Source: Charina bottae (taxonomy: Eukaryota > Chordata > Lepidosauria > Squamata > Charinaidae). Taken from it: a stretch of 64,000 nucleotides of DNA. Positions 22,825 through 35,161 of this stretch are shown piece by piece. The stretch's first letter is position 1. The number at the start of each line of letters is the position of its first letter. Under the pieces are notes generated by a model. The model was not told the DNA's origin. It did not search any database and was given only the letters and a program-made list of their open reading frames with translations. The stretch lies in the NCBI GenBank assembly GCA_023362775.1, contig JALMGJ010000020.1, forward strand, positions 3,844,001 through 3,908,000. The letters run 5' to 3'. The position numbers were made by a program, and so were the translations under genes.

Positions 22825-23477
22825 CTTATCCATACTGTCCCATCACTAGAACAGGCAGGCAACTGTTTCTGGACAATGCCAGACTCTATTAATCCCCCAC
22901 TAATCATCAAACTGACCTGGGCATATTTCTCTGCTCCACTTCTGAAGTATACTTTTTCCAGGTTATGGCACAGATAGCAAGCTTTGGTTTGTTGCAGGCT
23001 AACCTTAGCAATTCACTGGCTACTTTGCAGAGGAAGGACTGCCCCTTCAACTGAGTCAAAGCTTACCATGCCCTCTAATAATTTTAAAGCTGCTTTTTAC
23101 CATTTGGCCTATAATAGTACAGGGTTATCTCACTTGCAGATTTAAAGCCTGGCAGAAATGTTTTTAATGCTATTTCCCCCCCAAACTCTCCATGTGCCTT
23201 TCTTTTTGTTGTTGTTGTAAAGAAAAGGTCCAGTGGTGCATTGTTTTACCATTTTTCCATTCGCTTAGGATAGAAGCGTTTCACACCCAGCCCCCAAACC
23301 ACTGGAGGGTTTATTTTTAAAAGCAGAGGGAGACAGGAAGCTCAGAGAAAGAAAGAAAAAAAGCAATACAAAAAAAGGTTCCTTCCAGGCTTCAAACCAG
23401 CAACTTACTGTTTACACAGAAAAAATGATAGTACTCAGGTAAGTGAAAGTCTAAAAGACATTAGAAAGACTGACTAC
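22825..23477. other. No recognised feature
   Basis: Unique-looking sequence with a purine-rich stretch near 23330-23370. Confidence 0.35.
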
Positions 23478-23850
23478 TTTGTGGAGCTTTTGGTGCTCTC
23501 TGAGCTTGGTTGTTTGCTTGCAGACGTTTCATTACCCAACTAGGTAACATCATCCGTGTGAGTGAGTGTGGGATTTGCTCCCTGCTTATATACAATAGCT
23601 TGCCCTGCCAATGTTGGTGGAGGTGTGGTTTTCTCCTTGGTAGTTCCTTGATTAGGGTATTGTTTTCTGATTGTTTGCCTGGTGTTAATCCCTGCTTATC
23701 TGAGTGTTGGCTGCTAGAGGGGATGTGTCTTTTTGTTTCCTTCCTAGTTTTTTTTTATTGTCCCTTTTGAATGGTGTGTAAATGCGGCTTATCTCTGTGC
23801 ATCTATAGAGGGCTGATTTCTCTGAATGCTTCTGTTTAACCAAAAAGTAT
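23478..23850 (-). mobile_element. Hammerhead-bearing retroelement tail, second copy
   Basis: Shares gtgctctctgagcttggttg, cagacgtttcattaccc and ccttggtagttccttgatta with 19230-19740. Here the CUGANGA strand has mutated, while GAAACGTCTGC is intact and would give a 3-bp stem I in an undamaged copy. Sequence beyond about 23690 differs from the first copy. Confidence 0.65.
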
Positions 23851-25694
23851 TTGCACATAGAAAAGGAGGTCAAAGATTATTCCACCAAGTCTCTTATTAG
23901 CATCAAGCAAAATCTGAAATATAAAACCTATGACTTTGGCAGTGTATTTATCCAAATACACGTCTGTCTAAATGTTCATGCAGGAAAAGAAATATATTCA
24001 TTGTTTAACTTCATCCAAGCACATAAAAGTAGATTTTTAAAAAGGAAGGCAATGCCCACGTTAGTAACTGATAGGTCAGTATCTGAGAATTGGGAAATGT
24101 TCAGCACTGTGAGGAAACATATACATGAAGAGGCTTTCTGAAGGAGTCCTAAGATCCATTTAGTTCAACTTTTATTGCAAATCACAGACATTCAAATTTC
24201 TAAGAAGACCACAAGCTGATCAGGAGGGCAATATCCCCAGTTGTTTGCCTTCTTGAAAGTTAACAATGCATATTTGTGTCTTCTGATAGCTGTGTTTCAT
24301 AAATTATGTGATGTGGTGAAAAGATATTTTTCTTATATGCTAATATTATGCTAATCAATTAACTGAATTAATTTTCAGACCATTTCTTGCATTTATTATG
24401 AGTTTACTCACATTGGAGATATGCAGATAAATGTACTGTGTCTGTAAGGGGCTCACAGAGTAGGAAAGTGGTGCATTAGCAGAGAACTTACTGTATTTGA
24501 AGGAATTAATTGAATTGTTTCCCACGTAGTTTTTCATCAGCTGCCTTTACCTAGTAATATTTATTTGATACTCACATTTCAGTATGCCTCCCCCTCCTCC
24601 ATTTCTTTGGATTATCTGAACTAATGGAGGATATCCAAAATCTTCCCATCTGCACTGTAACTACCCATTGTACTTTGGAAGGCTTTTCTGTTAGTGGTGT
24701 CTATTTCCTGGCAGGCAAATACAGTTCAAAACCACTTAGCATTATTGGAAGAGTGGGAATAAAGGAAGGATGGCAACTTTGCTCAGTACATTGCCAAGCA
24801 GTTCATTCAAAATGGTCGCTAAGTGGTGTAGTAGCACAGAGAAGATCAAGAGAGATTCCATCACATGAAAAATCTAAGATGTGAGATCAGAAAGAGTTAC
24901 ATTTCTGTCACTACAAAAATGAAAAAAAAAGGATACTATTAACTAAATTTGAAATGAAAACTCTGAAGTAAAGCACTGTAAGTGTTATAAGTAATACATT
25001 ACTGGAAAAAAATGGAAATCCCAAAATATGATTTCTTAATAATTGATCCATAAAACATTTTCACTTTTTTTTCTTAAAAAGGTAGTAGCTGACGTTGTTT
25101 GTTTCTATGGGGATTTTCTTGGAGATGCAGACTATTCTTCAGACAAATGAATTTGAAGTCTTCTCTCATCTCTTCTACTCCCAAATTTTCAGTGTCTTCT
25201 TTATCCTGCAACAGTTGTATACAATCAAAAGGCAGATAAAACATCTTTCCATTCTTCAATGATTTAAAAATCTTGTTGACCTAATGCCCTTGTGAACCAT
25301 CCCTTAAATAATTATGGAAGGGAAATGAAAAAGTGGTGAAGAACTATGAAGGGAGCAAGTTCGATTGGATCTGAAAAATTAGCAGCACAAAGCTATACCT
25401 GCTTTCTCAAAAATGCCACAATTTGTTTACTATGTGCTCCTGACTAAGGATGTTCACTATCTCCACGGAGACATAGGTGCTGCTGCAGGTGATTAGCTGC
25501 TCAGATGGAGATGCAGAAATGCAACCCCAGCCGCAACAGCAAGCACACAGCCTTTTAACTCGATGAAACACGAATGAGCACCCTCTACTATTTCAGTGGC
25601 TTCTCTATTCTCCCTATCCATTTTCTAGCTGGAATGATTCAAGCTGTCATCAGAAAATGGTTGTGATGGCAAATGCAATATACAGTTTGGTATA
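23851..25694. other. No recognised gene or repeat
   Basis: AT-rich; small ORFs only. Confidence 0.35.
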
Positions 25695-25862
25695 GAGAGC
25701 CAGTCTGGTGTAGTGGTGAAGGTGCTGGCCTAGAAACCAGGAGATGGTGAGTTTTATTCCTGGCTGGGTGACCTTGGGCCAGTCACTTTCCCTCAGCCCG
25801 ACCCACCTCACAGGGTTGTTGTTATTGTGGGGAAAATAATAATAATAATAATAATAATAATA
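25695..25862 (+). mobile_element. tRNA-derived SINE with (TAA)n tail
   Basis: The head gagagccagtctggtgtagt is followed by gctgggtgaccttgggccag and cacctcacagggttgttg, with an (AAT)n tail of about nine units. Its 3' end differs from the copies at 14372 and 61767, so it is a separate subfamily. Confidence 0.8.
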
Positions 25863-26654
25863 TATTGAAATGCACATTGCAAAAGAAATTGTTACAGCCT
25901 ACCCACACCTGAATATCTGAGAGTCCAGGGACCAGTGGTATCTCTTTCCAAATATTATCAGTAGCCAACTTGAAATAGTAAGCAATTATATACATTTCCA
26001 AAGCTAGCCTCGATGGTATTCTTTTTCAAAAAATTGGTAGCAAGGAACATATAAATAGCTATGTCACTAACTGTTTTGATACTATATTAGAAGATATATT
26101 AATAGAGGTGTAAATATGTGCATATGTTTCTTCAGTATTGCTTGCTGTATCGATTTGGAGGGAGAATCAAAATTGGCGGCAGGAGGGCAAATGGAGGCTT
26201 GCGATGCAAGCCCCAGCCCTTTTGTCTGGGTGTAGCTGCACCCAGGCTTACAAGGGGCGGGGCTTGCACTGCAACACTCCCCCTGCCATCTTGCCAATTA
26301 TGACACACCCTGCTGTGAATGCTGCTGATGCTTTGAAAACATTCTGAGCCAGCCCCACTTGGTCCATTCCAATCCAGACATTAGTATCTATGTATAGATC
26401 TATTTGTCTGATCTAGACTATTTGAGGTAATCTTGCTGACTCTGGATGGCAGCATCTATGAAATAGATTATCAATTTCTTGGGAGATAGATTGCCCAATC
26501 TGAAGGGGAACATAGTAGTAGATAATAAAAATTAAGCCTTGAACCTCCAACTCCTCCCCATCACATTCAGGAAAGCAGTCAGTGGCAGATTTTCCCATCA
26601 GTAGGGGACACAAGGTAGAAGGGGAAAAGATTACAGGGATTCCACCAACTACTG
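25863..26654. other. No gene; unclassified GC-rich block 26155-26300
   Basis: The block has partly complementary ends (attggcggcagg and ccatcttgccaat) and an internal cttgcgatgcaag palindrome. It may be a MITE, but no terminal duplication is clear. Confidence 0.3.
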
Positions 26655-26665
26655 CCCCCAAAGTA

Positions 26666-26985
26666 AGGTAAAGGTAAAGGTTCCCCCCGCACATTTGTGC
26701 AGTCGTGTCCGACTCTAGGGGCCGGTGCTCATCTCCGTTTGTTAGCCGAAGAGCCAGCGTTGTCCGAAGACGCTTCCACGGTCATGTGGCCACATGACAT
26801 GCATGGAACGCTGTTACCTTCCCACCGAAGTGGTACTTGCATTTGCATGCTTTCGAATTGCTAGGTTGGCAAGAGCTGGGGCGAGTGCGGGAGCTCACTC
26901 CGTCACACGGGACTAGGGATTCGAACCTCCAAACTTGCGATCTTCCGATCGACAAGCCTGGCGTCTTACCCACTGAGCCACCACG
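26666..26985 (-). mobile_element. tRNA-derived SINE (Sauria/BovB-tail type)
   Basis: Same family as 17628. An 11-bp duplication, CCCCCAAAGTA, is at 26655-26665 and 26986-26996 (partly shared with the element's own gcccc end). About 12 bp (the ctattaatcta segment) are missing after ggtac, compared with full copies. Confidence 0.9.
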
Positions 26986-26996
26986 CCCCCAAAGTA

Positions 26997-28870
26997 CCCC
27001 CCTCCCCATTAATTTTTGTGAGGATAGCAACACTACCCAACCCCTATGCTGAGGCGCAGTAAAAGTAGTATGTGGGAACAGTCTAATCTATGACAGTTCA
27101 AGGATGGCAGTAAAGAACGTGAATGTGGCTGCCAGAAAGAGTTCTAGGTCATCCCCAAAGGTGGGTCCAGATAATGACTATCCTTCATATGTACCTGGAG
27201 TTGTTGACCCAGCTTGGGAGTTGGAACAGAATTCATATAGTTTGGTATAGATTATTCTATACAAATAATTTTATATAGAAGAAATCCACAGGATTTTTGA
27301 CATAGAATCATAGAATTCGACATAGAAGCACAGAATTGGACAGGGCCTCGGAAGCCATGTAGTCCAACCCCCTGCTTGATACATGGTAACTTGAAGACAG
27401 CTGCAAATTACTTTTAAACCCTAATGTATCCTGGATGTGCTATTGCTTAGCAACTAATTGTCTGCATTCATATTTTGTTTAGCCACTCAGTTTATAAGGA
27501 CTCTTCTAGCCCATCACATCTTGACCCAGGAATACACTTTCCAAAGATATTAGGGAAAGTGAAGGAATAGCTATTTAATCGGAAGCTTTTAAAAAGTAGA
27601 TTTTGTTAAAACAAGGGAATCCTGAGTTTTGCAGAATCCTCAGACTGTTCTACAGTGGCTTCCGTTTATTGTCTTCTAGATACTTATTTATTTACATTTA
27701 TTTCCTCTCAATAATGCCAATATTTACAAAGCTTGAAGCAAAATTATTAAAGGCAGAATTATGCAGTCAGCCCCAAATAAAGCACACTAAGCACTCTAAT
27801 GAGAAAATAATGGTGGCACATGCTTTAGCTCTATCTGCTTGCAATTTTCTTAAAAATGCTTTCTAAAACTATTAACTAAGGCTGAGGAGATGATGGTGGA
27901 GTGTGAAATTCATATTTACTTAGATTAAAAACCTCCTGTCAGATTAGACAAAGGTTAGAATAATTTGCCTGTTGCTGCCATGGATCTGTAAGCTGTTCAT
28001 GCATTCAGGTGTGGTCCATTTTTTTGTGGTCTTCAGTTTGGGCAAATGAAGTAGGGATCTACAGTATTTGGGCTAGCAGACAGTGTAAGCCGAAGTGGGG
28101 GTCTAGGGCCGCTCTGTTGCCCTGAGAGAGGAGCTTCCAGCCCAAGGGGGGGAGGAAAGAAGCCATCTTCTGCCCTGGGATAAGTGTGCATCCAGAAACT
28201 AAGCAAGACAAGTCAAAGTGAAACATTAAACAGTGACAATTAATCCAGTGACAGAGTGCTGAAAAAGCACCTCATCAGTTTGATATAGGAGGCTAAATGG
28301 AACTTGAACATAATCTGAAATCTTTTCTATCCAGAGCTTCCTCCAATGAAACCAAGAAAGTGTAACATTATAAACTCGGGAGAGTGAAAACAATAGCTTT
28401 ATAGTGATGCTATAGCTAGTCTCCATTATTGAAGTAATTGCCACACTCCAGAGAAGCACATGAAGCAACTGAAAGATATCTGACTCTAGATATCTATTGC
28501 TCCCCTTTTGTAAACAACGGCTGCTCATTGTCAGCTGTGGAGGGATTGCCATTGTGTAGTCTGGTCAACCCATTCCATGCTACGTTATTCCACCAGCTCA
28601 CCTCTCTCTGGCTCTTTAACACAAAAACACACAAACATTATTCATAATGGTCCCTCCCATCAGGGCATGGTCCAACACCATATAACATTAACAAATAAAG
28701 TTAAAATTACACAATAGCAAAAAAAATCAGTGTGTACTATGATGTATTTACAGTCACAATAAAAATTACACTTATACAATTAAAAAATCCTAAATCTACC
28801 AACCATCTAACTTTACAGAACAATAGTCTTACCACCATTTTCAGCATCTGCTCACCACCATGTCCAGCAA
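26997..28870. other. No gene; one CR1 end; possible conserved block 27600-28000
   Basis: Apart from the CR1 scrap at 27298 no repeats were recognised. The 27600-28000 block is repeat-free and AT-rich. Confidence 0.3.
27298..27386 (-). mobile_element. CR1 LINE 3' end
   Basis: catagaatcatagaattc followed by tagtccaaccccctgct is the reversed end of amniote CR1 elements, whose 3' ends finish in ATTCTATGATTCTATG-like repeats. Heavily truncated. Confidence 0.75.
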
Positions 28871-28960
28871 TGAGTCTGCTTTATTATTTATTTATTAAAT
28901 TTCTACGACTGCCCATCTCCCCCTCAAGGAGGGACTCTGGGCAGTTTATTACATAAATAA
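28871..28960 (-). mobile_element. L2/CR1 3'-tail fragment
   Basis: ttattatttatttatt followed by cgactgcccatctccccctc and gggactctgggcagttta is the reversed tail signature. Confidence 0.75.
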
Positions 28961-28980
28961 GTTTCAAATCTTATTTAAAA

Positions 28981-30051
28981 TTGTGTATATATACAGTGGA
29001 CTGTGTGGATCATAACAAATTGTGGCAAGTTCTTGGTGGTATGGGGATACCAAGTCATCTTGTCTGCCTCCTGAGGAATCTGTATAACGACCAAGTAGCA
29101 ATGGTGAGAACAGACCACGGAACAACGGACTGGTTTAAGATTGGGAAAGGAGTATGGCAGGGTTGTATACTCTCACCCTACCTATTCAACCTGCACGCAG
29201 AACACATCATGCAACATGCTGGGCTTGAGGAATCCAAGGCTGGAGTTAAAATCATTGGAAGAAACATTAACAATCTCAGATATGCAGATGATACCACTTT
29301 GATGGCTGAAAGCGAGGAGGAGCTGAGGAGCCTTATGATGAAGGTGAAAGAAGAAAGTGCAAAAGCTGGGCTGCAGTTAAACCTCAAAAAAACCAAGATT
29401 ATGGCAACCAGCTTGACTGATAACTGGCAAATAGAGGGAGAAAACATGGAGGCAGTGACAGACTTTGTATTTCTAGGCGCAAAGTTTACTGCAGATGCTG
29501 ACTGCAGCCAGGAAATCAGAAGACGTTTACTTCTTGGGAGGAGAGCAATGACAAATCTCGATAAAATAGTTAAGAGCAGAGACATCACACTGACAACAAA
29601 GGTCCGCATAGTTAAAGCAATGGTATTCCCTGTAGTAACCTATGGCTGCGAGAGTTGGACCATAAGGAAGGCTGAGCGAAGGAAGATAGATGCTTTTGAA
29701 CTGTGGTGTTGGAGGAAAATTCTGAGAGTGCCTTGGACTGCAAGAAGATCAAACCAGTCCATCCTCCAGGAAATCAAGCCAGACTGCTCACTTGAGGGAA
29801 TGATATTAAAGGCAAAACTGAAGTACTTTGGCCACATAATGAGAAGACAGGATACCCTGGAGAAGATGCTGATGCTGGGGAAAGTGGAAGGCAAAAGGAA
29901 GAGGGGCCGACCAAGGGCAAGATGGATGGATGATATTCTGGAGGTGACGGGCTCGACCTTGGGGGAGCTGGGGGTGGTGACGGCCGACAGGAAGCTCTGG
30001 CGTGGGCTGGTTCATGAAGTCACGAAGAGTCAGAAGCAACTGAACGAATAA
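28981..30051 (+). pseudogene. BovB reverse transcriptase, C-terminal part
   Basis: A 356-codon frame without stops. DCVDHNKLWQVLGGMGIPSH is followed by the RT finger and palm, YADDTTLMAESEEELRSLM (catalytic YADD kept), then DAFELWCWRKILRVPWTARR and the complete C-terminus KRGRPRARWMDDILEVTGST...SQKQLNE. The start is an accident of truncation: the first few codons come from flanking DNA. It supplies the C-terminus that the long copy has lost by frameshift. Confidence 0.92.
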
Positions 30052-30058
30052 ACAACAA
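28999..30058 (+). mobile_element. 5'-truncated BovB LINE
   Basis: Begins inside the RT domain (just after FIDYSKAF) and runs to the intact 3' end. The left flank atatacagtg (28989-28998) and right flank atatacacagtg (30059-30070) look like an imperfect target duplication. The copy is nearly identical to the one at 8813-12020. Confidence 0.92.
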
Positions 30059-30150
30059 ATATACACAGTGACTGTATAGAAAATGCTGACTGTTGTCTGA
30101 TGACATAATATTCAGATCCTTGGATAATTGGTTGTTCTTATGGATAACCT

Positions 30151-30488
30151 GAAAGGGGCGTGGTGGCTCAGCGGGTAAGACGCCAGGATTGTCGATCGGA
30201 AGATCACAAGTTCGGAGGTTCAAATCCCTAGCCCTGCGTTCGGAGTGAGCTCCCGCACTAGCTCCAGCTCTTGCCAACCTAGCAATTCGAAAGCATGCAA
30301 ATGCAAGTAGATGAATAGGTACCACTTTGGTGGGTAGGTAACAGCGTTCCACGCGTGTCATGCGGCCACATGACCGTGGAAGCGTCTTCGGACAACGCTG
30401 GCTCTTCGGCTAAGAAACGGAGATGAGCACCGGCCCCTAGAGTCGGACACGACTGCACAAATGTGCGGGGGGAACCTTTACCTTTACC
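30151..30488 (+). mobile_element. tRNA-derived SINE (Sauria/BovB-tail type), full length
   Basis: Complete head, body and tail. A perfect 12-bp duplication, TATGGATAACCT, is at 30139-30150 and 30489-30500. Confidence 0.95.
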
Positions 30489-30500
30489 TATGGATAACCT

Positions 30501-30930
30501 ACAGCAGGAGGTGAATGAGAATGGTGTACTTGCCTTGGTTCTGTTAAACTACTCAATATCACAGCTGAACAATTTTTGGGATACTATTTTGCAGTGGTTC
30601 CATTCCTTTCTGAGTGGGATTCCAATCTGTGATGGTAGGGAAGAAGTGTTTGAATCGTTAGGCACTCTGGTGTGGGTGCCCTAGGACTTGGCCCTCTGTC
30701 CTGTTCTCTTTAACATCTACATGAAGCTGGTGGGAGAGATCATCAGTCAGCTTGGAGTGAGAGATTATCATGTTGATGATACCAGTTATATACTGTACAG
30801 TATGTCCAACTTGGGCCAAGCAGGAGATGTGGTAGAAATCCTGACCTGGTGCTTGATGTCTCTGAGGGATCTCTTTTTCTGTCTATTTCATAATGAATCT
30901 ATTACATAAGTAATACAGTGGGCAGGATGC
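30501..30930 (+). mobile_element. Decayed L2-clade LINE fragment
   Basis: Broken frames read DTILQWFHSFLSGIPI, DLALCPVLFNIYMKLVGEII and DYHVDDTSYILYSM, the L2 order of motifs around PL.P.LFN.YM and YADDT. The catalytic Y-A is changed to HV. Confidence 0.7.
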
Positions 30931-31679
30931 ATTATCCTGTCAATGTGATGCAGTTTTATCTTATTTTTTTTAATCCAACCAAAAATGTTTTAAAACTGGA
31001 GTAATTAAAATCTCTTATGTCATTATTTATTTACTGAATATAGAGGCAGCATCTTCTGGACAGTACACACAATAAATTGAAATCAATATGTTATTTACAG
31101 TAAATGAATATTAGGAACAGTGCCATAAAACAGAAGAAAAACAGTAGGCAAGCTCCTGAAAATATAATAATCACCAATGGAAACGCAAACTTGGCTCCCA
31201 AAGCAATATTGTGTTAGCTTCAGAAGAATTTTCCTTAAAAAGGAATTCCAAAGTTGTGGTGCCACCAGATATAGTATGTATGTATGTATGTATGTATGTA
31301 TGGCATTTCTCCACCGCCCATCTCAACAGTGACTCTGGGAGGTTAATGATGCACCTTTCCTATAGATTAAACAATGAGATGCACCTTCTGCAATGTTAAT
31401 TCTCAACCTGAGGGTAAAGTTTCTTTCATATATTTGGAATTTATGCCATGTACTGTTTTTAAAGTATGCCCCAACAAATTAATCTGGGTCAGTAGCAATT
31501 AGGTAGCCACTCAGAACAGATATAATATGGTTCCACCTAGACTTTTTAAGTACCTTTGAGTATCTACTCCTTGTTTGAGTCGAATGGTGGGATATAATTA
31601 GTGCTAGGTTTCAGGCAGTAGATAAACCACATAAATAAACCAAATATATAAATACATACCAATTATGTAAAATAAATAA
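30931..31679. other. No gene; (GTAT)n and L2 tail scrap at 31274-31350
   Basis: Seven GTAT units lead into caccgcccatctc and gactctgggaggtt, a reversed L2/CR1 tail. The rest is AT-rich and unrecognised. Confidence 0.5.
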
Positions 31680-32150
31680 AATTAATAATCAATACCTATG
31701 TATATATCAATTGAGAAATTTGGAAGTTGCAGCCCCAACAGACATGGAACATGCCAGGTTGGAAAAAACTGCACCAAAATTTTAGCAGCCCAATACTGCA
31801 TTAACTGAAGTATCCCAACTATTTTCAAAGACAGCCCTATATATAACATATATTCATAGAAATTACACTGCATTATAGAAATCCTGGTGTTTACCGGAGG
31901 ATGAACCCCCGTGGCCAGACTACGCTTCTGCAGGAAAGGAGGAAGGTAAGGAACCAACCAAAATTGGAGAAGGTGCTTCAAGTTACTGAGACGCTTGGAC
32001 CTCTAGTGACAATATACCAACCAGCATCACAGGTTGGGTACTTTGCTTTCAGGACAAGCAGGTTCTCATCTCCAACAGACAGTACGTTGGTTCCGTATAA
32101 GCAGGAACCATGCACCCACAATACTAACCTGCCTGTCTATTTCTAGCAAT
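31680..32150 (-). mobile_element. Decayed L2-clade LINE C-terminal region
   Basis: The minus-strand frame reads FYEYMLYIGLSLKIVGILQL, then MQYWAAKILV, then a LLGLQLPNFSIDI segment. By eye this follows the L2 pattern NYCNALYxGLP..T...LQLVQNAAARLL...LHWLPI.FRI. Old and decayed. Confidence 0.65.
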
Positions 32151-32678
32151 GTTTCACTTCAATCCATGCCTCCTTCAACACTACTAGTTCTTTGCCCAGA
32201 ATCCCAAAGCTTAAGGCACAATAACTACCAGTTTCACAGTACAACTTTCAACAGAAGTAGATAGTAAAGAATAGCAAGTTATGCTCTTCTCTTTCAACCC
32301 ATAACAGTTACAGTACCTCCACCTCATTCAGGAAAATACATCATCATCATCTTGCAGAAAAGAACTTCTTGCACAATAATCCTCCAACCTCTCATCTGAA
32401 AGGTAACAATGATAGCTTAAAACTCCATGTACTGTTTTGTATGCAATTTGTAGCTTGAAGATTATTCATACCATACTGCTGAAAATCAAATCAACATAAA
32501 ACAAAAACAGCTTTAATTTTTTGATTTTGTGTGGCTTTTATTGCTAGACAATGGGATGAATTATTTTTGTTTAGCTCTCCTGTAGATTCAGATGCAGTTG
32601 AAATGGGAAAATATATGATCCAGCGCAAATCAGGCCATTCCAAAAACTCCAGATACAACCTTTGAAATTACCTATTAT
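32151..32678. other. No recognised feature
   Basis: AT-rich, no motif seen. Confidence 0.35.
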
Positions 32679-32692
32679 CCATGTCTATTTTC

Positions 32693-34229
32693 TTTTTTTT
32701 ATAGTAATTTTATTAAAAATTATAATCACAACGATAAAAACGAATACAAACTAAAAAAAGAAAAAAAGAAAAAGAAAAAATAGAAGGTGCAGAAAAGAAA
32801 AAGCAAATAGAAAAAATAGAAAAGAAAAAATAAGAATATAATAAAGAAAAAGAAAAGAAATATATAAAGAAATGACTTCCCCCTTCATCACAAGTATAAA
32901 CAATTTTAGTAACTTATCAGCTTCTCTTGAAATACAACAAATGATCTCTTCTTCCCATATCCCATCTCTTATCTATAAACAAATCCTTAAAGCCTCGTTG
33001 TTCAGTCTTGATCAGCAAAAGTCCATTAAGGGTTACCAAAGATAACATATCTATTTTAACTTTGATTAAATTAACCAACTTTATATTCCTTCCTTTTACA
33101 TTTAACAATCTTGATCTTTAGACCCTTCAAATAATGTCCTAGAGCTTGATTTATTTTCATTTTTTATTTGTCCCTTCTCACAAAATTCTTCAAAGCTTTA
33201 ACAAGTCTCTTTTGTAAATCCAATATAGGAAAGTTATCCAGGTCACTCTCGTGGTTTGTAATTTGTATATCCGTTTTAATTATTAAGACATCAGCCGGTT
33301 TCTTTTGTATGTCCAGTGTAGCATCTTTTTCCATATCATTCTTGTAGCCTGTCATTTTTAAATCCACTTTCAGATCAGTCTGTCTTATCCGGTAAAATTT
33401 GCTCCTCTTCCATAACATCTTTTAAACACAGTCTATCTATAGAGGCACACACTCTTAAAATTAACTTCTGGGTCCACTGTTCAAAAATATCCTTCAGTAT
33501 GTCCAATGTTAAAATATTTTGCTCCCTTCTGTATTAATAAGTCAAATTTAAGTGGTCTTCTCCTTTAATTATAATCTTTAGTTCCTTCTAGTTCCCTCTA
33601 ATGTCCAACCTTCAAAGTCCCATCCTATCATTTTATTTTTTTTAGAATTCAAACCAAAAGCATTTTCCCACAGAAAGGATTCTTACAATTAATTCCAAAA
33701 TCTTATTTCAAATCCATCTGGACCCTTAGTCCATTTGTAATTTTCTAAAATCAAAGTTCTAATAACCCTTTTACTATTTATCCCCCCCCCCAATATTTTT
33801 TAAAAGTCTTTAAACTTGCATTTAAAACTTCTTTCACTAAGGATTGAAGGAAACTCACCCGGTGTTTTCAGACTTGTCAATCCAAAGGTTCCTAATAGCT
33901 GAAAAGCAGTTAACAAGCAATTTCAGAAAGTGATTAGAAAAGGAAGTATGTGAACCCATTGTCCTTTTGAAGGCGCCAACCATGGTTTGAGCAAGATGAT
34001 TATTCCCTTGTCTCCCAGAGCAATAACCTACCAGAGACCGCTGTCTTGTGGTCTCCTCCTGAGGAGCAACTGTTTGGAGCACTTGTGGATGATCTCAAGT
34101 CCTCTCCATGTCCGGAGAGGAATTACAAAGAGCCAGTCTACTCGCTGGCACTTCATTCCGCCTTGGTCATTGGCTCTGCTTTTATGGAGCCGTCTTCAGT
34201 TTGCCATTTCTTCCCTGGAAGTCTGTTAC
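32693..34229 (-). mobile_element. 1.5-kb L1-like non-autonomous retroelement
   Basis: A 14-bp duplication, CCATGTCTATTTTC, flanks it at 32679-32692 and 34230-34243. The minus strand ends in an A-rich 3' part with AATAAAATTACT and a final A-run (plus-strand tttttttta at 32693). Interrupted small frames between 33100 and 34080 are charged (for example DLKVDLKMTGYKNDMEKD), but I cannot match them firmly to L1 ORF1. Size, tail and duplication fit an L1-mobilised element, possibly ORF1-only. Confidence 0.6.
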
Positions 34230-34267
34230 CCATGTCTATTTTCCATATTTAATTATAAACTACTTTA

Positions 34268-34489
34268 CAGGTAGTCCTCCTTTAGTGACCACAATTGGGA
34301 CCAGCAACTTGGTCGTTAAAGTGATTGCTAAGTGAAACCACGACTGTGCTTACAATCTTTCTTCAGCTTTCCTTTGCTTTACAGATCTGTGAAGGTCGTA
34401 AATGTGAGGACTGGTTGTAAAGTTACTTTTTCATCACCGTCGTAACTGCAAACGGTCACTGTATGAGGCAGTTAAGCGAGGACTACCTG
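34268..34489. mobile_element. Tc1/mariner-like MITE, short copy
   Basis: Ends CAGGTAGTCCTCC and GAGGACTACCTG, with TA on both flanks (34266-34267, 34490-34491). Same family as 20697-21116 with a large internal deletion. Confidence 0.8.
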
Positions 34490-34491
34490 TA

Positions 34492-35070
34492 GCTTGTAAT
34501 CATCACAGTCAATGTCCAGGTTAATATTACAGTCTACAATCCATCCCTTCTTCTCTCCCTCCCATATACCAATCATCCTCTATGACTGTCTATACAACAA
34601 CCCCCCAGACTTGTCAGCCACCTTATCTTTTCTTGCCTCCCACCTATTATCTGGCCTGTGATTGAAAGAATGGAAAAAAGAGAGGAATGTCTCATCCCCA
34701 ACTCTGAGAAAAAGTATGTACTGAAGTACCATATGTGGAGACAACTGGAGTGACTTACAAAGCAGCTGAACCTTCCTGGAAGAAGTTGTGGCTGCTTTAT
34801 TGATTTGAAGAGGTGTACTTCGTACACAATCTTGCATGTTGCAAAACACCTCTTTCCAAGGATCGAACAGCCCTATTTAAAACTTCAGCCCTATTTAAAT
34901 TATATGCATTTTGAATACATGCATAGTTGCACCCAACATGATATTGGGTGACTGTCCCAGCCACAAATTTCCTTTTTTCTCTGCATAATTTTATTTATTG
35001 TTTTAGCTAAAACAGAGTTCTGCAAAAAGAGCCAAAGCCACAAGAATAAAATTTCTTTTTATATTATCAT
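34492..35070. other. No recognised feature
   Basis: Unrecognised sequence. Confidence 0.35.
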
Positions 35071-35118
35071 GTATGTATGTATGTATGTATGTATGTATGT
35101 ATGTATGTATGTATGTAT

Positions 35119-35161
<43 letters not shown>

